Positions 1-8,333 of a stretch of 11,405 nt of DNA are shown in pieces (position 1 is the stretch's first letter; each line of letters starts with the position of its first letter). A model generated the notes under the pieces. The model worked only from the letters and a program-made list of their open reading frames with translations. It was not told the DNA's origin and did no database searches. This stretch comes from Mycoplasmatota bacterium (GTDB taxonomy: Bacteria; Bacillota_I; Bacilli_A; RF39; UBA660), in contig JAAZHK010000007.1 of assembly GCA_012510745.1 (NCBI GenBank), positions 1 through 11,405 of the forward strand, written 5' to 3'. The position numbers and the translations under genes were made by a program.

Positions 1-927
1 GCATATTTAAGATTAATTCATAATGAAAAAGATAATATTAGTTTACTACGTGTGATTAATACTCCAAGAAGGGGCATTGGAGAAAAAAAGATTACCGAAT
101 TAATTAATCGCGCTAATGAGAAAAATCAAAGTATTTATGAGATTATAGACAGCGGTAAGGAGCTTTTATTTAAAGAAATGATAGAATCCTTAAAAAAGAT
201 TAAAGATGAAATCACTTTAACTGAATTAATTGATAAAGTATTAAACGCTAGTGGTCTAAAAGAAGAATTAATAAAAACCAAAACTTTAGAAGCAGATATT
301 AGATTAGAAAATCTAGAAGAATTTAAATCTATTACTAAATCTTTTGAAGAAAGAGAAGGATTAATATCATTAGAGGATTTTTTATTAGAAGTAAGTTTAG
401 TTAGTGATAAATCAGAGTATAAAGATGACTATGATCGTATTAATTTAATGACTGTTCATTCAGTAAAAGGTTTGGAATTCGATTATGTTTTTATAATAGG
501 ATTAGAAGAGGGAATATTTCCTCATATTAATTCTTTAATGGAATCTTCACAATTAGAAGAAGAAAGAAGATTGTGTTATGTTGCTATTACTCGGGCTAGA
601 AAAAAGGTATATTTAATTAATGCTAGAAGAAGAATGCTTTATGGTAGGGAAAGTGTTAATCCTACTAGTCGATTTATTAATGAAATTGATTCATCTTTAA
701 TTGATATGCCCAATTATCAAGAAAAAACGACCATTAAGAAAGAAGATTATCTTAATAAAACAGAGACAGACTATGTAACAGGCGATTTAGTATATCATGA
801 AACCTTTGGTAAAGGAATAGTCATTGAGGTTAGCAATACCTTAGTTACAGTAGCATTTAATCAAAAAAACGGAGTTAAAAAAATGATAAAAAATTATAAG
901 TATATGCAAAAAATTGATAAGGAGTAA
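1..927 (+). CDS. pcrA: ATP-dependent DNA helicase PcrA (UvrD/Rep family), C-terminal part, 5' truncated by the window edge
   Basis: This is the last 308 codons of a superfamily 1A 3'-5' DNA helicase used in repair, plasmid replication and clearing RNA polymerase from DNA. The frame is open from base 1 and the first codons (AYLRLIHNEKDN) are already family sequence, so the GTG at 52 is internal, not a start. Visible are helicase motif V (LMTVHSVKGLEFDYVF, about residues 149-164 of the fragment, then GLEEGIFPH) and motif VI (EEERRLCYVAITRAR, 186-200, with the ATP-contacting Arg). The tail from about residue 257 (GDLVYHETFGKGIVIEV...VTVAF) is the Tudor-like C-terminal domain that in PcrA contacts RNA polymerase. 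It ends in TAA just before ligA, whose ribosome binding site lies within its last codons. pcrA-ligA adjacency is typical of Firmicutes, which supports pcrA over uvrD or rep. Confidence 0.97.
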   Translation, partial: AYLRLIHNEKDNISLLRVINTPRRGIGEKKITELINRANEKNQSIYEIIDSGKELLFKEMIESLKKIKDEITLTELIDKVLNASGLKEELIKTKTLEADIRLENLEEFKSITKSFEEREGLISLEDFLLEVSLVSDKSEYKDDYDRINLMTVHSVKGLEFDYVFIIGLEEGIFPHINSLMESSQLEEERRLCYVAITRARKKVYLINARRRMLYGRESVNPTSRFINEIDSSLIDMPNYQEKTTIKKEDYLNKTETDYVTGDLVYHETFGKGIVIEVSNTLVTVAFNQKNGVKKMIKNYKYMQKIDKE

Positions 928-930
928 AGA

Positions 931-2907
931 ATGCAAAAAAGATATGATGATTTAATTAAAATAATAAAAGAGGCAGATTATCATTATCATACTTTAGATA
1001 ATCCGATAATAACTGATCAAGAATATGATAAATATTTAAAAGAATTGTACAAAATAGAAGAAGAGCATCCAGAATTAATTAGAGAAACATCTCCGACTCA
1101 AAGAGTAGGCAGTACAGTGTTAACTGGTTTTAATAAAGTTCATCACCAAAAACCTATGTTATCTTTAAGTAATGTATTTAATGAAAAAGAAATTTTACTT
1201 TTTGATCAAAAAATAAAAAAAGAAAAAATTAATCCTACTTATGTTTGTGAATTAAAAATTGATGGCATTGCAGTATCCTTAATTTATCAAAAGGGATTAT
1301 TAATTCAAGCGGCTACTAGAGGCGATGGAATAGTAGGAGAAGATATAACTAATAATGTTAAAACAATTAAAAGTGTCCCACTTAGATTAACTAAAAACAT
1401 TGATATTACTGTTCGTGGGGAAATATATATGAGTAAAAAGGTTTTTGAAGATTTAAATAAAACCAATTTAAGTAAAGGGATCAATTTATTTCAAAATCCA
1501 CGTAATGCAGCTGCTGGATCAATTCGCCAATTAGATGCTAAAATAACTAATGAAAGAAAACTGAATAATTTTATTTATCATCTACCTAATCCATTAGATT
1601 ACGGCTTAAAAACTCATTTTGAGGCCTTGAAATTTATGAAAGAATTAGGTTTTAAGATAAATGATGAATCTCAATTAGTTGGATCAATTGAAGAAGTTTT
1701 AGAATTTATTAAAAAACAAAGTAAATTAAGAGATAAATTATCTTATGAAATTGATGGAATAGTTATTAAAATAAATGATATTCAAGATCAAATAAATTTA
1801 GGTTATACTGCTAAATCTCCAAAATGGGCAACAGCGTATAAGTTTCCCGCTATAGAAGTTTTGACCAAATTAAACGATATTGTTTTTACTGTTGGGCGAA
1901 CTGGTAAAATTACACCTAATGCAGTATTGGATCCTGTTTTAGTTGCAGGTTCAACAATAAGAAGAGCAACTCTACATAATGAAGATTTTATTAACGATAA
2001 AAAGTTAAAAATAGGAGATATAGTATCTATTAGAAAAGCAGGGGATGTTATACCGGAAGTAGTTGAAGTAAAAACAAACCGAAGAACAGGTTTTGAAAAA
2101 CCATTTAAAATGATTAAACAATGTCCTATTTGTCATACCAAATTAGTTAAATATGAAAATCAAGTAGATTTTTATTGCCCTAATTCGGATTGTGATGCTA
2201 GAAAAATAAATAATCTAATTCATTTTACTAGCCGTAAAGCTATGAATATAGAAGGGCTGGGAGAAAATATTATCGAGATTTTCTATAATTTAGGTTTAAT
2301 TACTAATATATCAGATATATATATATTAAAAGATCAAAAAGAAACCTTAATAGAATTAGAAGGATTTGGATATAAATCAATTGATAATTTATTAAGTGCT
2401 ATTGAAAATAGTAAAAGCCGTTCATTAGAAAAACTACTTTTTGCTTTAGGTATTCCTCATGTAGGGGAAAAAACTGCATTAATTATTGCTAAAAAATATT
2501 TACATTTAGATGAAATTATTAATATATCTACAGAAGAACTATTACAAATTCCTGATATAGGTAATATTATTGCTGAAAGCTTAACAACTTACTTTAAAAA
2601 TAAAGATAATTTAATTCAAATCAATAAATTAAGAGAAAATGGTCTTAATTTTAATTATTTAGGTTCTACATCTTTAAATAAATCACTAGTTAATAAAACT
2701 TTTGTTATAACGGGGACACTATCTTCAATGAATAGAGATGAAATAACCGCTAAAATAATCTCTGCTGGGGGATCTGTTACGGATAATGTTAGTAAAAGAA
2801 CTTCTTATTTAATAGTCGGTGACAATTTTGGCAGTAAATATCAAAAAGCAAAAGAATTAGATATTCCTATTATTAATGAAGATGATTTTTTCCAATTACT
2901 AACATAA
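931..2907 (+). CDS. ligA: NAD-dependent DNA ligase LigA
   Basis: A complete 658-aa bacterial DNA ligase that seals nicks during replication and repair using NAD+. The domains are in the normal order: N-terminal Ia domain (YHTLDNPIITDQEYDKY), which binds the NMN half of NAD; the adenylation domain with the KIDG motif whose Lys109 takes AMP; and the OB fold. A four-Cys zinc finger follows (C398, C401, C416, C421), then a helix-hairpin-helix region (about 430-580) and a C-terminal BRCT domain (about 585-658, VNKTFVITGTLSSMNRDEI). No key residue is missing and the length is normal for the family. The start is fixed by AAGGAG at 919-924, six bases before ATG and overlapping the pcrA stop, so the two are probably co-transcribed and coupled. 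No hairpin terminator follows; instead a new promoter starts within 10 nt of the stop. Confidence 0.99.
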   Translation: MQKRYDDLIKIIKEADYHYHTLDNPIITDQEYDKYLKELYKIEEEHPELIRETSPTQRVGSTVLTGFNKVHHQKPMLSLSNVFNEKEILLFDQKIKKEKINPTYVCELKIDGIAVSLIYQKGLLIQAATRGDGIVGEDITNNVKTIKSVPLRLTKNIDITVRGEIYMSKKVFEDLNKTNLSKGINLFQNPRNAAAGSIRQLDAKITNERKLNNFIYHLPNPLDYGLKTHFEALKFMKELGFKINDESQLVGSIEEVLEFIKKQSKLRDKLSYEIDGIVIKINDIQDQINLGYTAKSPKWATAYKFPAIEVLTKLNDIVFTVGRTGKITPNAVLDPVLVAGSTIRRATLHNEDFINDKKLKIGDIVSIRKAGDVIPEVVEVKTNRRTGFEKPFKMIKQCPICHTKLVKYENQVDFYCPNSDCDARKINNLIHFTSRKAMNIEGLGENIIEIFYNLGLITNISDIYILKDQKETLIELEGFGYKSIDNLLSAIENSKSRSLEKLLFALGIPHVGEKTALIIAKKYLHLDEIINISTEELLQIPDIGNIIAESLTTYFKNKDNLIQINKLRENGLNFNYLGSTSLNKSLVNKTFVITGTLSSMNRDEITAKIISAGGSVTDNVSKRTSYLIVGDNFGSKYQKAKELDIPIINEDDFFQLLT

Positions 2908-2914
2908 TAGTATC

Positions 2915-2943
2915 TTGCTAATGTTCACAAATTATTGTATAAT
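2915..2943 (+). promoter_or_regulatory. Probable sigma-A-type promoter
   Basis: TTGCTA (2915-2920) and a perfect TATAAT (2938-2943) are separated by exactly 17 bases, right after ligA. Transcription would start near 2950, just ahead of AGGAG at 2958-2962 and the ATG at 2971. The TTG at 2935, which would give a longer reading frame, lies inside this promoter and is therefore not the start. This promoter is likely to drive the envelope genes down to the terminator at 8960-8988. Confidence 0.75.
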
Positions 2944-2970
2944 TATTCTACAAGATTAGGAGATGAAAAA

Positions 2971-3435
2971 ATGAAATTTATTAAGAAAAATAAATTTGTT
3001 ATTATAGTAATAATCATTTTTATCGTAACAACTTTTATTCTATATCAAGCTTATCAATTACTTATGCCTAGTAATGGTGTTATTTATGGAAATCGACTAG
3101 AGGGCATTAAAGAAGTTCCAATTAAACAAGATTTAATTAATGAAATAAATAAGTCTTTGCAAGAAAAAGAAGCAGTAAGCACTTCTGAAATTAATATTAT
3201 TGGTAAAACAGTTAATATAATTATTACTGTTGAGGATGATACTAATATAAAGACAGCGAAAGATGTAGGTAATATTACTTTAGAGCATTTTGAAGAAAAA
3301 CAACTAAAATATTATGATTTTCAAGTATTTATTAAAAAGAAAGATTCAACTCAAAACAATTTTCCTATTATTGGTTATAAGCATGCCCAAAAGGATATTT
3401 ATATATGGACTAAAGATCGAGAGGTAATTCAATGA
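2971..3435 (+). CDS. Small membrane-anchored extracytoplasmic protein, unknown function
   Basis: A 154-aa protein of a family I do not recognise. It has a basic N-terminus (MKFIKKNK), one hydrophobic helix at about residues 8-29 (FVIIVIIIFIVTTFILYQAY) and a roughly 125-residue hydrophilic domain, which should face outside. That domain has an alpha/beta look, with conserved-looking stretches such as SEINIIGKTVNIIITVEDD and FPIIGYKHAQKDIYIWTKDR. I chose the ATG at 2971 because AGGAG sits eight bases upstream and a promoter occupies the sequence before it; the alternative TTG at 2935 would add 12 residues encoded by promoter DNA. Its TGA stop overlaps the next start as ATGA, so translation of the two is coupled. 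In Bacillus the gene after pcrA-ligA encodes the CamS-type lipoprotein, but there is no lipobox cysteine here and I see no clear similarity. First gene of the envelope unit. Confidence 0.85.
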   Translation: MKFIKKNKFVIIVIIIFIVTTFILYQAYQLLMPSNGVIYGNRLEGIKEVPIKQDLINEINKSLQEKEAVSTSEINIIGKTVNIIITVEDDTNIKTAKDVGNITLEHFEEKQLKYYDFQVFIKKKDSTQNNFPIIGYKHAQKDIYIWTKDREVIQ

Positions 3436-5468
3436 AAAAGAAGTTATATCTAATTATTCCCATACTAGTTGCTTTTTTAGTTTTTACCGGAGTTCTTATT
3501 TATTATCAATATGAAAGAGCTAAAACATCTTTTACTATTGCTGAAAAACGTTGGATTGAAAATAATAAAAACAATATTATTGATATTGAAGTTATTAATA
3601 ATATTCCTATATATGGTATAAATGGTGAAGGAATATTTTTTGATATTTTAAATAATTTTGCTGAAGAAACATCTTTAGAATTAAATATTTTACCTTATTT
3701 AAAAGAAAACGAACCAACAAGCAATAAATATCGCATTAGATTATTAAATGCTGATACTGTTTTAAGTGATAAAGATCTTTTAATTTATGAAGATAATTAT
3801 GTCATTATTAGTAAGAAGGCTAATGAAATATTAGAAATAGATAATATAAAAGATGAAACAATTGGAACTTTAACAAACGATGCTGGAGAATTAAGTTATT
3901 ATTTAAAAGATGTTACTAATATTAAATACGCTACTTATAATTCTATAGATTTATTATTTACTGCTTTAGATAATGGTGAAATAACTATGTTAGTTATTCC
4001 TAATATTTTATATTTAGATAAGACAATCGGTACAACAGATTATTATATTAATTATCATTTTACAGAATATACTAAAAAAATAGTTTTAACCTTATCTGAA
4101 GATAATACAATTTTAAATAGTATTATCAAAAAATATTTTATTAAATGGAAAGATGAATATTTTGTTGATAGTTATAATGAGAAGCTGCTTAGTTACTATA
4201 TCGAGCGAAATAATATAAACGATAAAACTAGAGTCGATATTTTATCTAAAAGTTATATTTATGGTTATGTCGAAAACAGCCCATACGAAAAAACAGTTAG
4301 AGGAGAGTCTAGGGGGATTGCATCTGAATATATTAATCGTATGATTAGATTAGCTGATATAGAAGTTGAATATAAACGTTTTTCTAGTGTTAAAAAATTA
4401 AAACAAGCAATTGCAAATAAGGAAATTGATATTTATTTCGATTATTATGGTATAGAAGATTCCAATTACTTAAACACAATCTCGACTTTTAATGAAAAAT
4501 ATGCTGTTTTAGCCAAGAAAAATAGTGATTACATTATTAATACTTTTGAAAGTTTAAAAAACAAAAAAGTAAATATGCTAAATAATAACCAACTATATAA
4601 TTACTTTAAGGGCAATAGTCGAGCTTTAATAGAAACTTACAATAGCGTTGAGCAATTAGTTAATAAAAATAAAGATATTATTGTGGTTGATTTCGAAGTT
4701 TATAATTATTACCATAATTCTAAATTTAAAAATTATCAATTGCTATATGTTAATAATTTTACTAATGAATATAATTTTAAAGTTTTAAAAGAAAATGAAC
4801 CTTTTTATAAATTATTTAATTATATTATTCAAACTAATTCTTATTATCGCTATCGAAATACGGGCTTAAATAGTTTACATGGAAGTTTGGTCGATTTTAA
4901 GACATTTCAACAAGCTTATTTAATTGTTGTAACTATTATTTTAATACCAGTTATTTTTATTACAGGATTATTACTATATATTGGGCGAAAAAAGAGAGTA
5001 AAAGCAATTAAAATAGATGATAAACGCAAATATACAGATTTATTAACTTCGTTAAAAAACCGTAATTATCTAAATTTAAATATTAAGGCATGGGAAGAAA
5101 GTACGATATATCCACAATCTATCATTATTATAGATTTAAATAATGTTAAATATGTTAATGATAATTATGGACATGAGGCTGGTGATAAATTAATTATTGC
5201 AGCTGCCAGTATTTTAGTTAATAATCAATTAGAAAACAGTGAAATCATTAGAACAGATGGTAATGAGTTTCTTATTTATTTAGTAGGTTATTCTGAGCAA
5301 CAAACAACTACTTACACTAAAAAACTATCAAAAGAATTTAAAGAATTACCACATGGGTTTGGGGCAGCAGTTGGTTTTAGTATGATTGTTGATGATATTA
5401 AGACAGTTGATGATGCTATAAACGAAGCTACTTTAGATATGCATAAAAATAAGGAAGAATATAAATAG
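3432..5468 (+). CDS. Membrane receptor with two solute-binding-like (SBP_bac_3-type) domains and a degenerate GGDEF domain
   Basis: A 678-aa signalling protein. An N-terminal anchor (about 5-26) precedes two tandem extracytoplasmic periplasmic-binding-like domains. The first opens with the BvgS-like signature FTIAEKRWIENN (about 34-255); the second runs about 267-485 (RVDILSKSYIYGYVENSPY). A second transmembrane helix (about 494-517) leads to a cytoplasmic GGDEF domain starting at DLLTSLKNRN (536-545). Within it the GTP-site residues look conserved (D568 and the NDNYGHEAGD stretch at 576-585). The signature is D609-G610-N611-E612-F613 instead of GGDEF, so the acidic third residue used for metal binding and catalysis is Asn. 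No RxxD inhibitory site precedes it (LENS instead). It may be a catalytically weak or inactive cyclase, or a GTP-binding sensor domain; which ligand the outer domains bind is unknown. AGAGG at 3420-3424 is its ribosome binding site, and its start overlaps the previous stop (ATGA). Confidence 0.9.
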   Translation: MKKKLYLIIPILVAFLVFTGVLIYYQYERAKTSFTIAEKRWIENNKNNIIDIEVINNIPIYGINGEGIFFDILNNFAEETSLELNILPYLKENEPTSNKYRIRLLNADTVLSDKDLLIYEDNYVIISKKANEILEIDNIKDETIGTLTNDAGELSYYLKDVTNIKYATYNSIDLLFTALDNGEITMLVIPNILYLDKTIGTTDYYINYHFTEYTKKIVLTLSEDNTILNSIIKKYFIKWKDEYFVDSYNEKLLSYYIERNNINDKTRVDILSKSYIYGYVENSPYEKTVRGESRGIASEYINRMIRLADIEVEYKRFSSVKKLKQAIANKEIDIYFDYYGIEDSNYLNTISTFNEKYAVLAKKNSDYIINTFESLKNKKVNMLNNNQLYNYFKGNSRALIETYNSVEQLVNKNKDIIVVDFEVYNYYHNSKFKNYQLLYVNNFTNEYNFKVLKENEPFYKLFNYIIQTNSYYRYRNTGLNSLHGSLVDFKTFQQAYLIVVTIILIPVIFITGLLLYIGRKKRVKAIKIDDKRKYTDLLTSLKNRNYLNLNIKAWEESTIYPQSIIIIDLNNVKYVNDNYGHEAGDKLIIAAASILVNNQLENSEIIRTDGNEFLIYLVGYSEQQTTTYTKKLSKEFKELPHGFGAAVGFSMIVDDIKTVDDAINEATLDMHKNKEEYK

Positions 5469-5477
5469 GTTATATTT

Positions 5478-6299
5478 ATGATAAATAAAATAAAAATCTT
5501 CTTTAAAACATTATTCAAAGAAATAAGTAGAGTAGAAATGCAATTTTTACCAGGACAAATAGCTTTTCATTTTGTCCTTTCTATGATTCCTATTATTACA
5601 ATATTAAGTATTATTATAACTCGTTTTTCTTTTTCTATAGGAGATATAAATCAATTATTTAATAATAGTTTACCTACTGGTGTTGCCAATCTTTTATTAG
5701 ATTTATTTAAATTTAAAGGTTCCAATATTAATAACATTATTTTTATCATATCATCATTTATTTTAGCTAGTAACGGTTCCTATTCTATAGTTGTAGCAAC
5801 AAATATTATATATTCTATTGATGATCCTAATACTATTAAAAAAAGAATTAAGTCTTTTATTATGACTATAGTTATTACTTTTTTGTTATTATTTATGTTA
5901 TTAGTTCCCGCTTTTGGTGATAGTATTTTAGCTTTGATTATGTCTATTTTTAAAAAAGAAGCTATAATTCATATTATTAGTAGGGCGTATCATATTTTAA
6001 AGACTCCTTTATCAATATTATTTATCTTTATTGGCATTAAAATTCTGTATACAATGGCACCTAGTAAAAAAATTAAAAGTAAAGAAACAACTATTGGAGC
6101 TTTAGCTACTACTTTTAGTTGGATAATAGCAACAAAAGCATATAGCTTATATGTTTCTAATTTTGTACACTATGATCTATTTTATGGTAGTATTTCTAAT
6201 GTTTTAATTTTATTGTTATGGGTTTATCTTTTAGCATACCTTTTTGTATTAGGTATTGCTATGAATGCTAGTTTATATAAGAAAATTAATCAAGATTAA
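5478..6299 (+). CDS. YihY/virulence factor BrkB family integral membrane protein
   Basis: A 273-aa polytopic membrane protein with about six hydrophobic helices. Family features are visible: the N-terminal FLPGQIAFHFVLSMIPIITIL segment, the central ILASNGSYSIVVATNIIYSI segment followed by a basic loop (DDPNTIKKRIK), the loop LYTMAPSKKIKSKETTIGALATT, and the C-terminal YGSISNVLILLLWVYLLAYLFVLGIAMNASL. Proteins of this family were once called ribonuclease BN, a name now considered wrong; their molecular role is not settled. The start follows the previous stop by nine bases. The ribosome binding site is poor (AGG at 5467-5469, overlapping the TAG stop), so translation probably depends on coupling. 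Its place before an LTA-synthase-family gene suggests an envelope role, but that is inference. Confidence 0.92.
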   Translation: MINKIKIFFKTLFKEISRVEMQFLPGQIAFHFVLSMIPIITILSIIITRFSFSIGDINQLFNNSLPTGVANLLLDLFKFKGSNINNIIFIISSFILASNGSYSIVVATNIIYSIDDPNTIKKRIKSFIMTIVITFLLLFMLLVPAFGDSILALIMSIFKKEAIIHIISRAYHILKTPLSILFIFIGIKILYTMAPSKKIKSKETTIGALATTFSWIIATKAYSLYVSNFVHYDLFYGSISNVLILLLWVYLLAYLFVLGIAMNASLYKKINQD

Positions 6300-6310
6300 G
6301 AAGGTGTATT

Positions 6311-8332
6311 ATGAAAAAAAATAAAATAATAAATGAATATATTAAAAAAACTAGGCAGAGAATTAATACTTATGTAGACAATAATAAACCTTTTATTACC
6401 TATGTTATTACAATTTTGATAAATTCATTATTATTGAGAATCTTAACAATGAAAAGTTTTGATGCTGTTTTTACTATAAAACCATTAATAGCTGATCTAG
6501 CTTTTATTCTTTTTGTTGGTTCTTTTGTATATTTAATCAAACCTAATCATCAAAAAAAACGTTTTATATATTTATTAATTGTAGCCTTTCTCTTAACTCT
6601 AATATGTATAATTAATTCAATATATTATACTTTTTACACTTCATTTTCTTCAATATCTTTAATTGCAACATCAAAATTTATTGTTGAAGTAGGGGATGCT
6701 GTTACTCAAAATGTATTACAAATTAAAGATTTAATTTATTTATGGGGTCCTATTGTAATGATTATGACCTATTATAAATTGAAAAAAGAAGGTTATTATA
6801 AAGATAAAAAGCGTTTAAATAGTACTAAAAAAATGATGGTAAAAACAATATATGTAGCCTTAATATTAGCAGGCTTATTTATTATTAATTTAAGTTCTTT
6901 AGAAGTTGGTCGCTTTATGAAACAATGGAATAGAGAATATATAGTTAAGCGTTTTGGTATTTTTACTTATCATTTAAATGATGCTGTTAAGAGTTTAGAA
7001 CCAAAACTAGTTACATTGTTTGGTTATGATTCAGCTAAAGAAAATTTTGATCAATATTTTATTGATAATCCAACAATATATAAATCCAATATGTATACAA
7101 ATATTTTTGAGGGAATGAATATTATTGCTATTCATGCAGAAAGTATTCAAACTGCTGCTATGGAACAAGTTTTTAATGGATTGGAATTAACTCCTAATTT
7201 AAATCGTTTAGCTAGAGAAGGTATTTTCTTCGATCATTTTTATAATCAAGTAAGTGTAGGTACTAGTAGTGATACAGAATTTACATTAAACACTTCTTTA
7301 ATGCCTTCTAGTATTGGAACAGTATTTGTTAATTATTTTGATAGGGAATATATATCAATTCCTAAATTATTGAAAGAAAAAGGTTATTATGCATTCTCTA
7401 TGCATGGTAATAATGGTAGTTTTTGGAATCGTAATGTTATGCATAAAAGTCTAGGTTATAATAAATTCTATAGTAAAGAAAGTTTTGAAATAGATGATAT
7501 TGTAGGACTAGGTCTTTCTGATAAATCATTTTTCCGCCAAAGTATTAATTACATATTAGATATAAAAGAAAAACATAGTCCTTATTATGGCACTATGATA
7601 ATGTTAAGTAACCATACCCCTTTTAATGATCTTGATAAATATGGAAATTTTGCAGTAGATATTAAAGAAACAGTTATTAGTCCAGATGGAACTAGTGAAG
7701 TAGTGACTTATCCTTATATGGAAGAAACTAAATTAGGAAATTATTTTAAATCTACTCATTATGCTGATGCTGCTATAGGTGAATTTATTCAAGAATTGGA
7801 TAATAATAATTTATTAGAAAATACAGTTATTATTATTTATGGAGATCATGATGCCCGTTTATCAAAATCAAATTGGAATTTGTTATATAATTATGATAAA
7901 GATAGTGATAGTGTATTAGATGAATCTGATCTTAACTATATTGATTTTAATAGTTATAGCTACGAACTTAATCGTCGCACCCCCTTTATTATATGGACCA
8001 AAGAAAGAACCTTTAATCGTAAAGTCTCGTCAGTAATGGGAGCTTATGATATTGCACCTACACTAGGTAATATGTTTAATTTTAAAAATCCATATGCTTT
8101 AGGAAAAGATATCTTTAATCATTTAGATGATAATATAGTTGTTTTTCCAAATAGTAATTGGTTAACTAATACAGTTTATTATAATAGTCAAAAAGGGGAG
8201 TATTTAACTCTTACTAATAGTATTATCAGTAGTGATTATATTGATAATAATATTGAATACACAGAAAAACTATTAGAAGTTTCAAATAATATTATTAATT
8301 ATAATTTATTAAATTTTAGTAAGGAGAAATAA
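6311..8332 (+). CDS. LTA synthase family protein (membrane sulfatase-fold phosphoglycerol transferase)
   Basis: A 673-aa enzyme with five N-terminal transmembrane helices (about 29-47, 56-75, 85-110, 138-155, 173-194), as in LtaS, and an extracellular sulfatase/alkaline-phosphatase-fold domain from about 265. Enzymes of this family move glycerol phosphate from phosphatidylglycerol onto a glycolipid or a growing polymer. Active-site features visible by comparison with Staphylococcus LtaS are the metal ligand E277 (HAES), the FWNR substrate-binding stretch (371-374), H435 (SNHTPF) and D512-H513 (GDHD). The nucleophile region reads GTSSDTEF (317-324); aligned with the GKTSD of LtaS, the catalytic Thr position is Ser319. 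A linker after the helices (SLEVGRFMKQWNREY) links to the catalytic domain. AAGG at 6301-6304 precedes ATG. Primase-type and polymer-extending members look alike, so I assign family, not exact product. Confidence 0.94.
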   Translation: MKKNKIINEYIKKTRQRINTYVDNNKPFITYVITILINSLLLRILTMKSFDAVFTIKPLIADLAFILFVGSFVYLIKPNHQKKRFIYLLIVAFLLTLICIINSIYYTFYTSFSSISLIATSKFIVEVGDAVTQNVLQIKDLIYLWGPIVMIMTYYKLKKEGYYKDKKRLNSTKKMMVKTIYVALILAGLFIINLSSLEVGRFMKQWNREYIVKRFGIFTYHLNDAVKSLEPKLVTLFGYDSAKENFDQYFIDNPTIYKSNMYTNIFEGMNIIAIHAESIQTAAMEQVFNGLELTPNLNRLAREGIFFDHFYNQVSVGTSSDTEFTLNTSLMPSSIGTVFVNYFDREYISIPKLLKEKGYYAFSMHGNNGSFWNRNVMHKSLGYNKFYSKESFEIDDIVGLGLSDKSFFRQSINYILDIKEKHSPYYGTMIMLSNHTPFNDLDKYGNFAVDIKETVISPDGTSEVVTYPYMEETKLGNYFKSTHYADAAIGEFIQELDNNNLLENTVIIIYGDHDARLSKSNWNLLYNYDKDSDSVLDESDLNYIDFNSYSYELNRRTPFIIWTKERTFNRKVSSVMGAYDIAPTLGNMFNFKNPYALGKDIFNHLDDNIVVFPNSNWLTNTVYYNSQKGEYLTLTNSIISSDYIDNNIEYTEKLLEVSNNIINYNLLNFSKEK

Positions 8333-8333
8333 A

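Noticed and set aside
52..54. GTG as the start of the helicase
   Set aside because: Codons 1-17 in the same frame are already conserved PcrA sequence, so the gene simply continues from outside the window.
2935..2970. Upstream TTG start adding 12 residues to the 154-aa protein
   Set aside because: These bases include the TATAAT box of a well-spaced promoter and the ribosome binding site for the ATG at 2971; the added residues have no signal-peptide logic.
5312..5518. Minus-strand ORF of 68 aa
   Set aside because: Antisense to the end of the GGDEF gene and start of the YihY gene; no ribosome binding site and low-complexity hydrophobic translation from AT-rich DNA.
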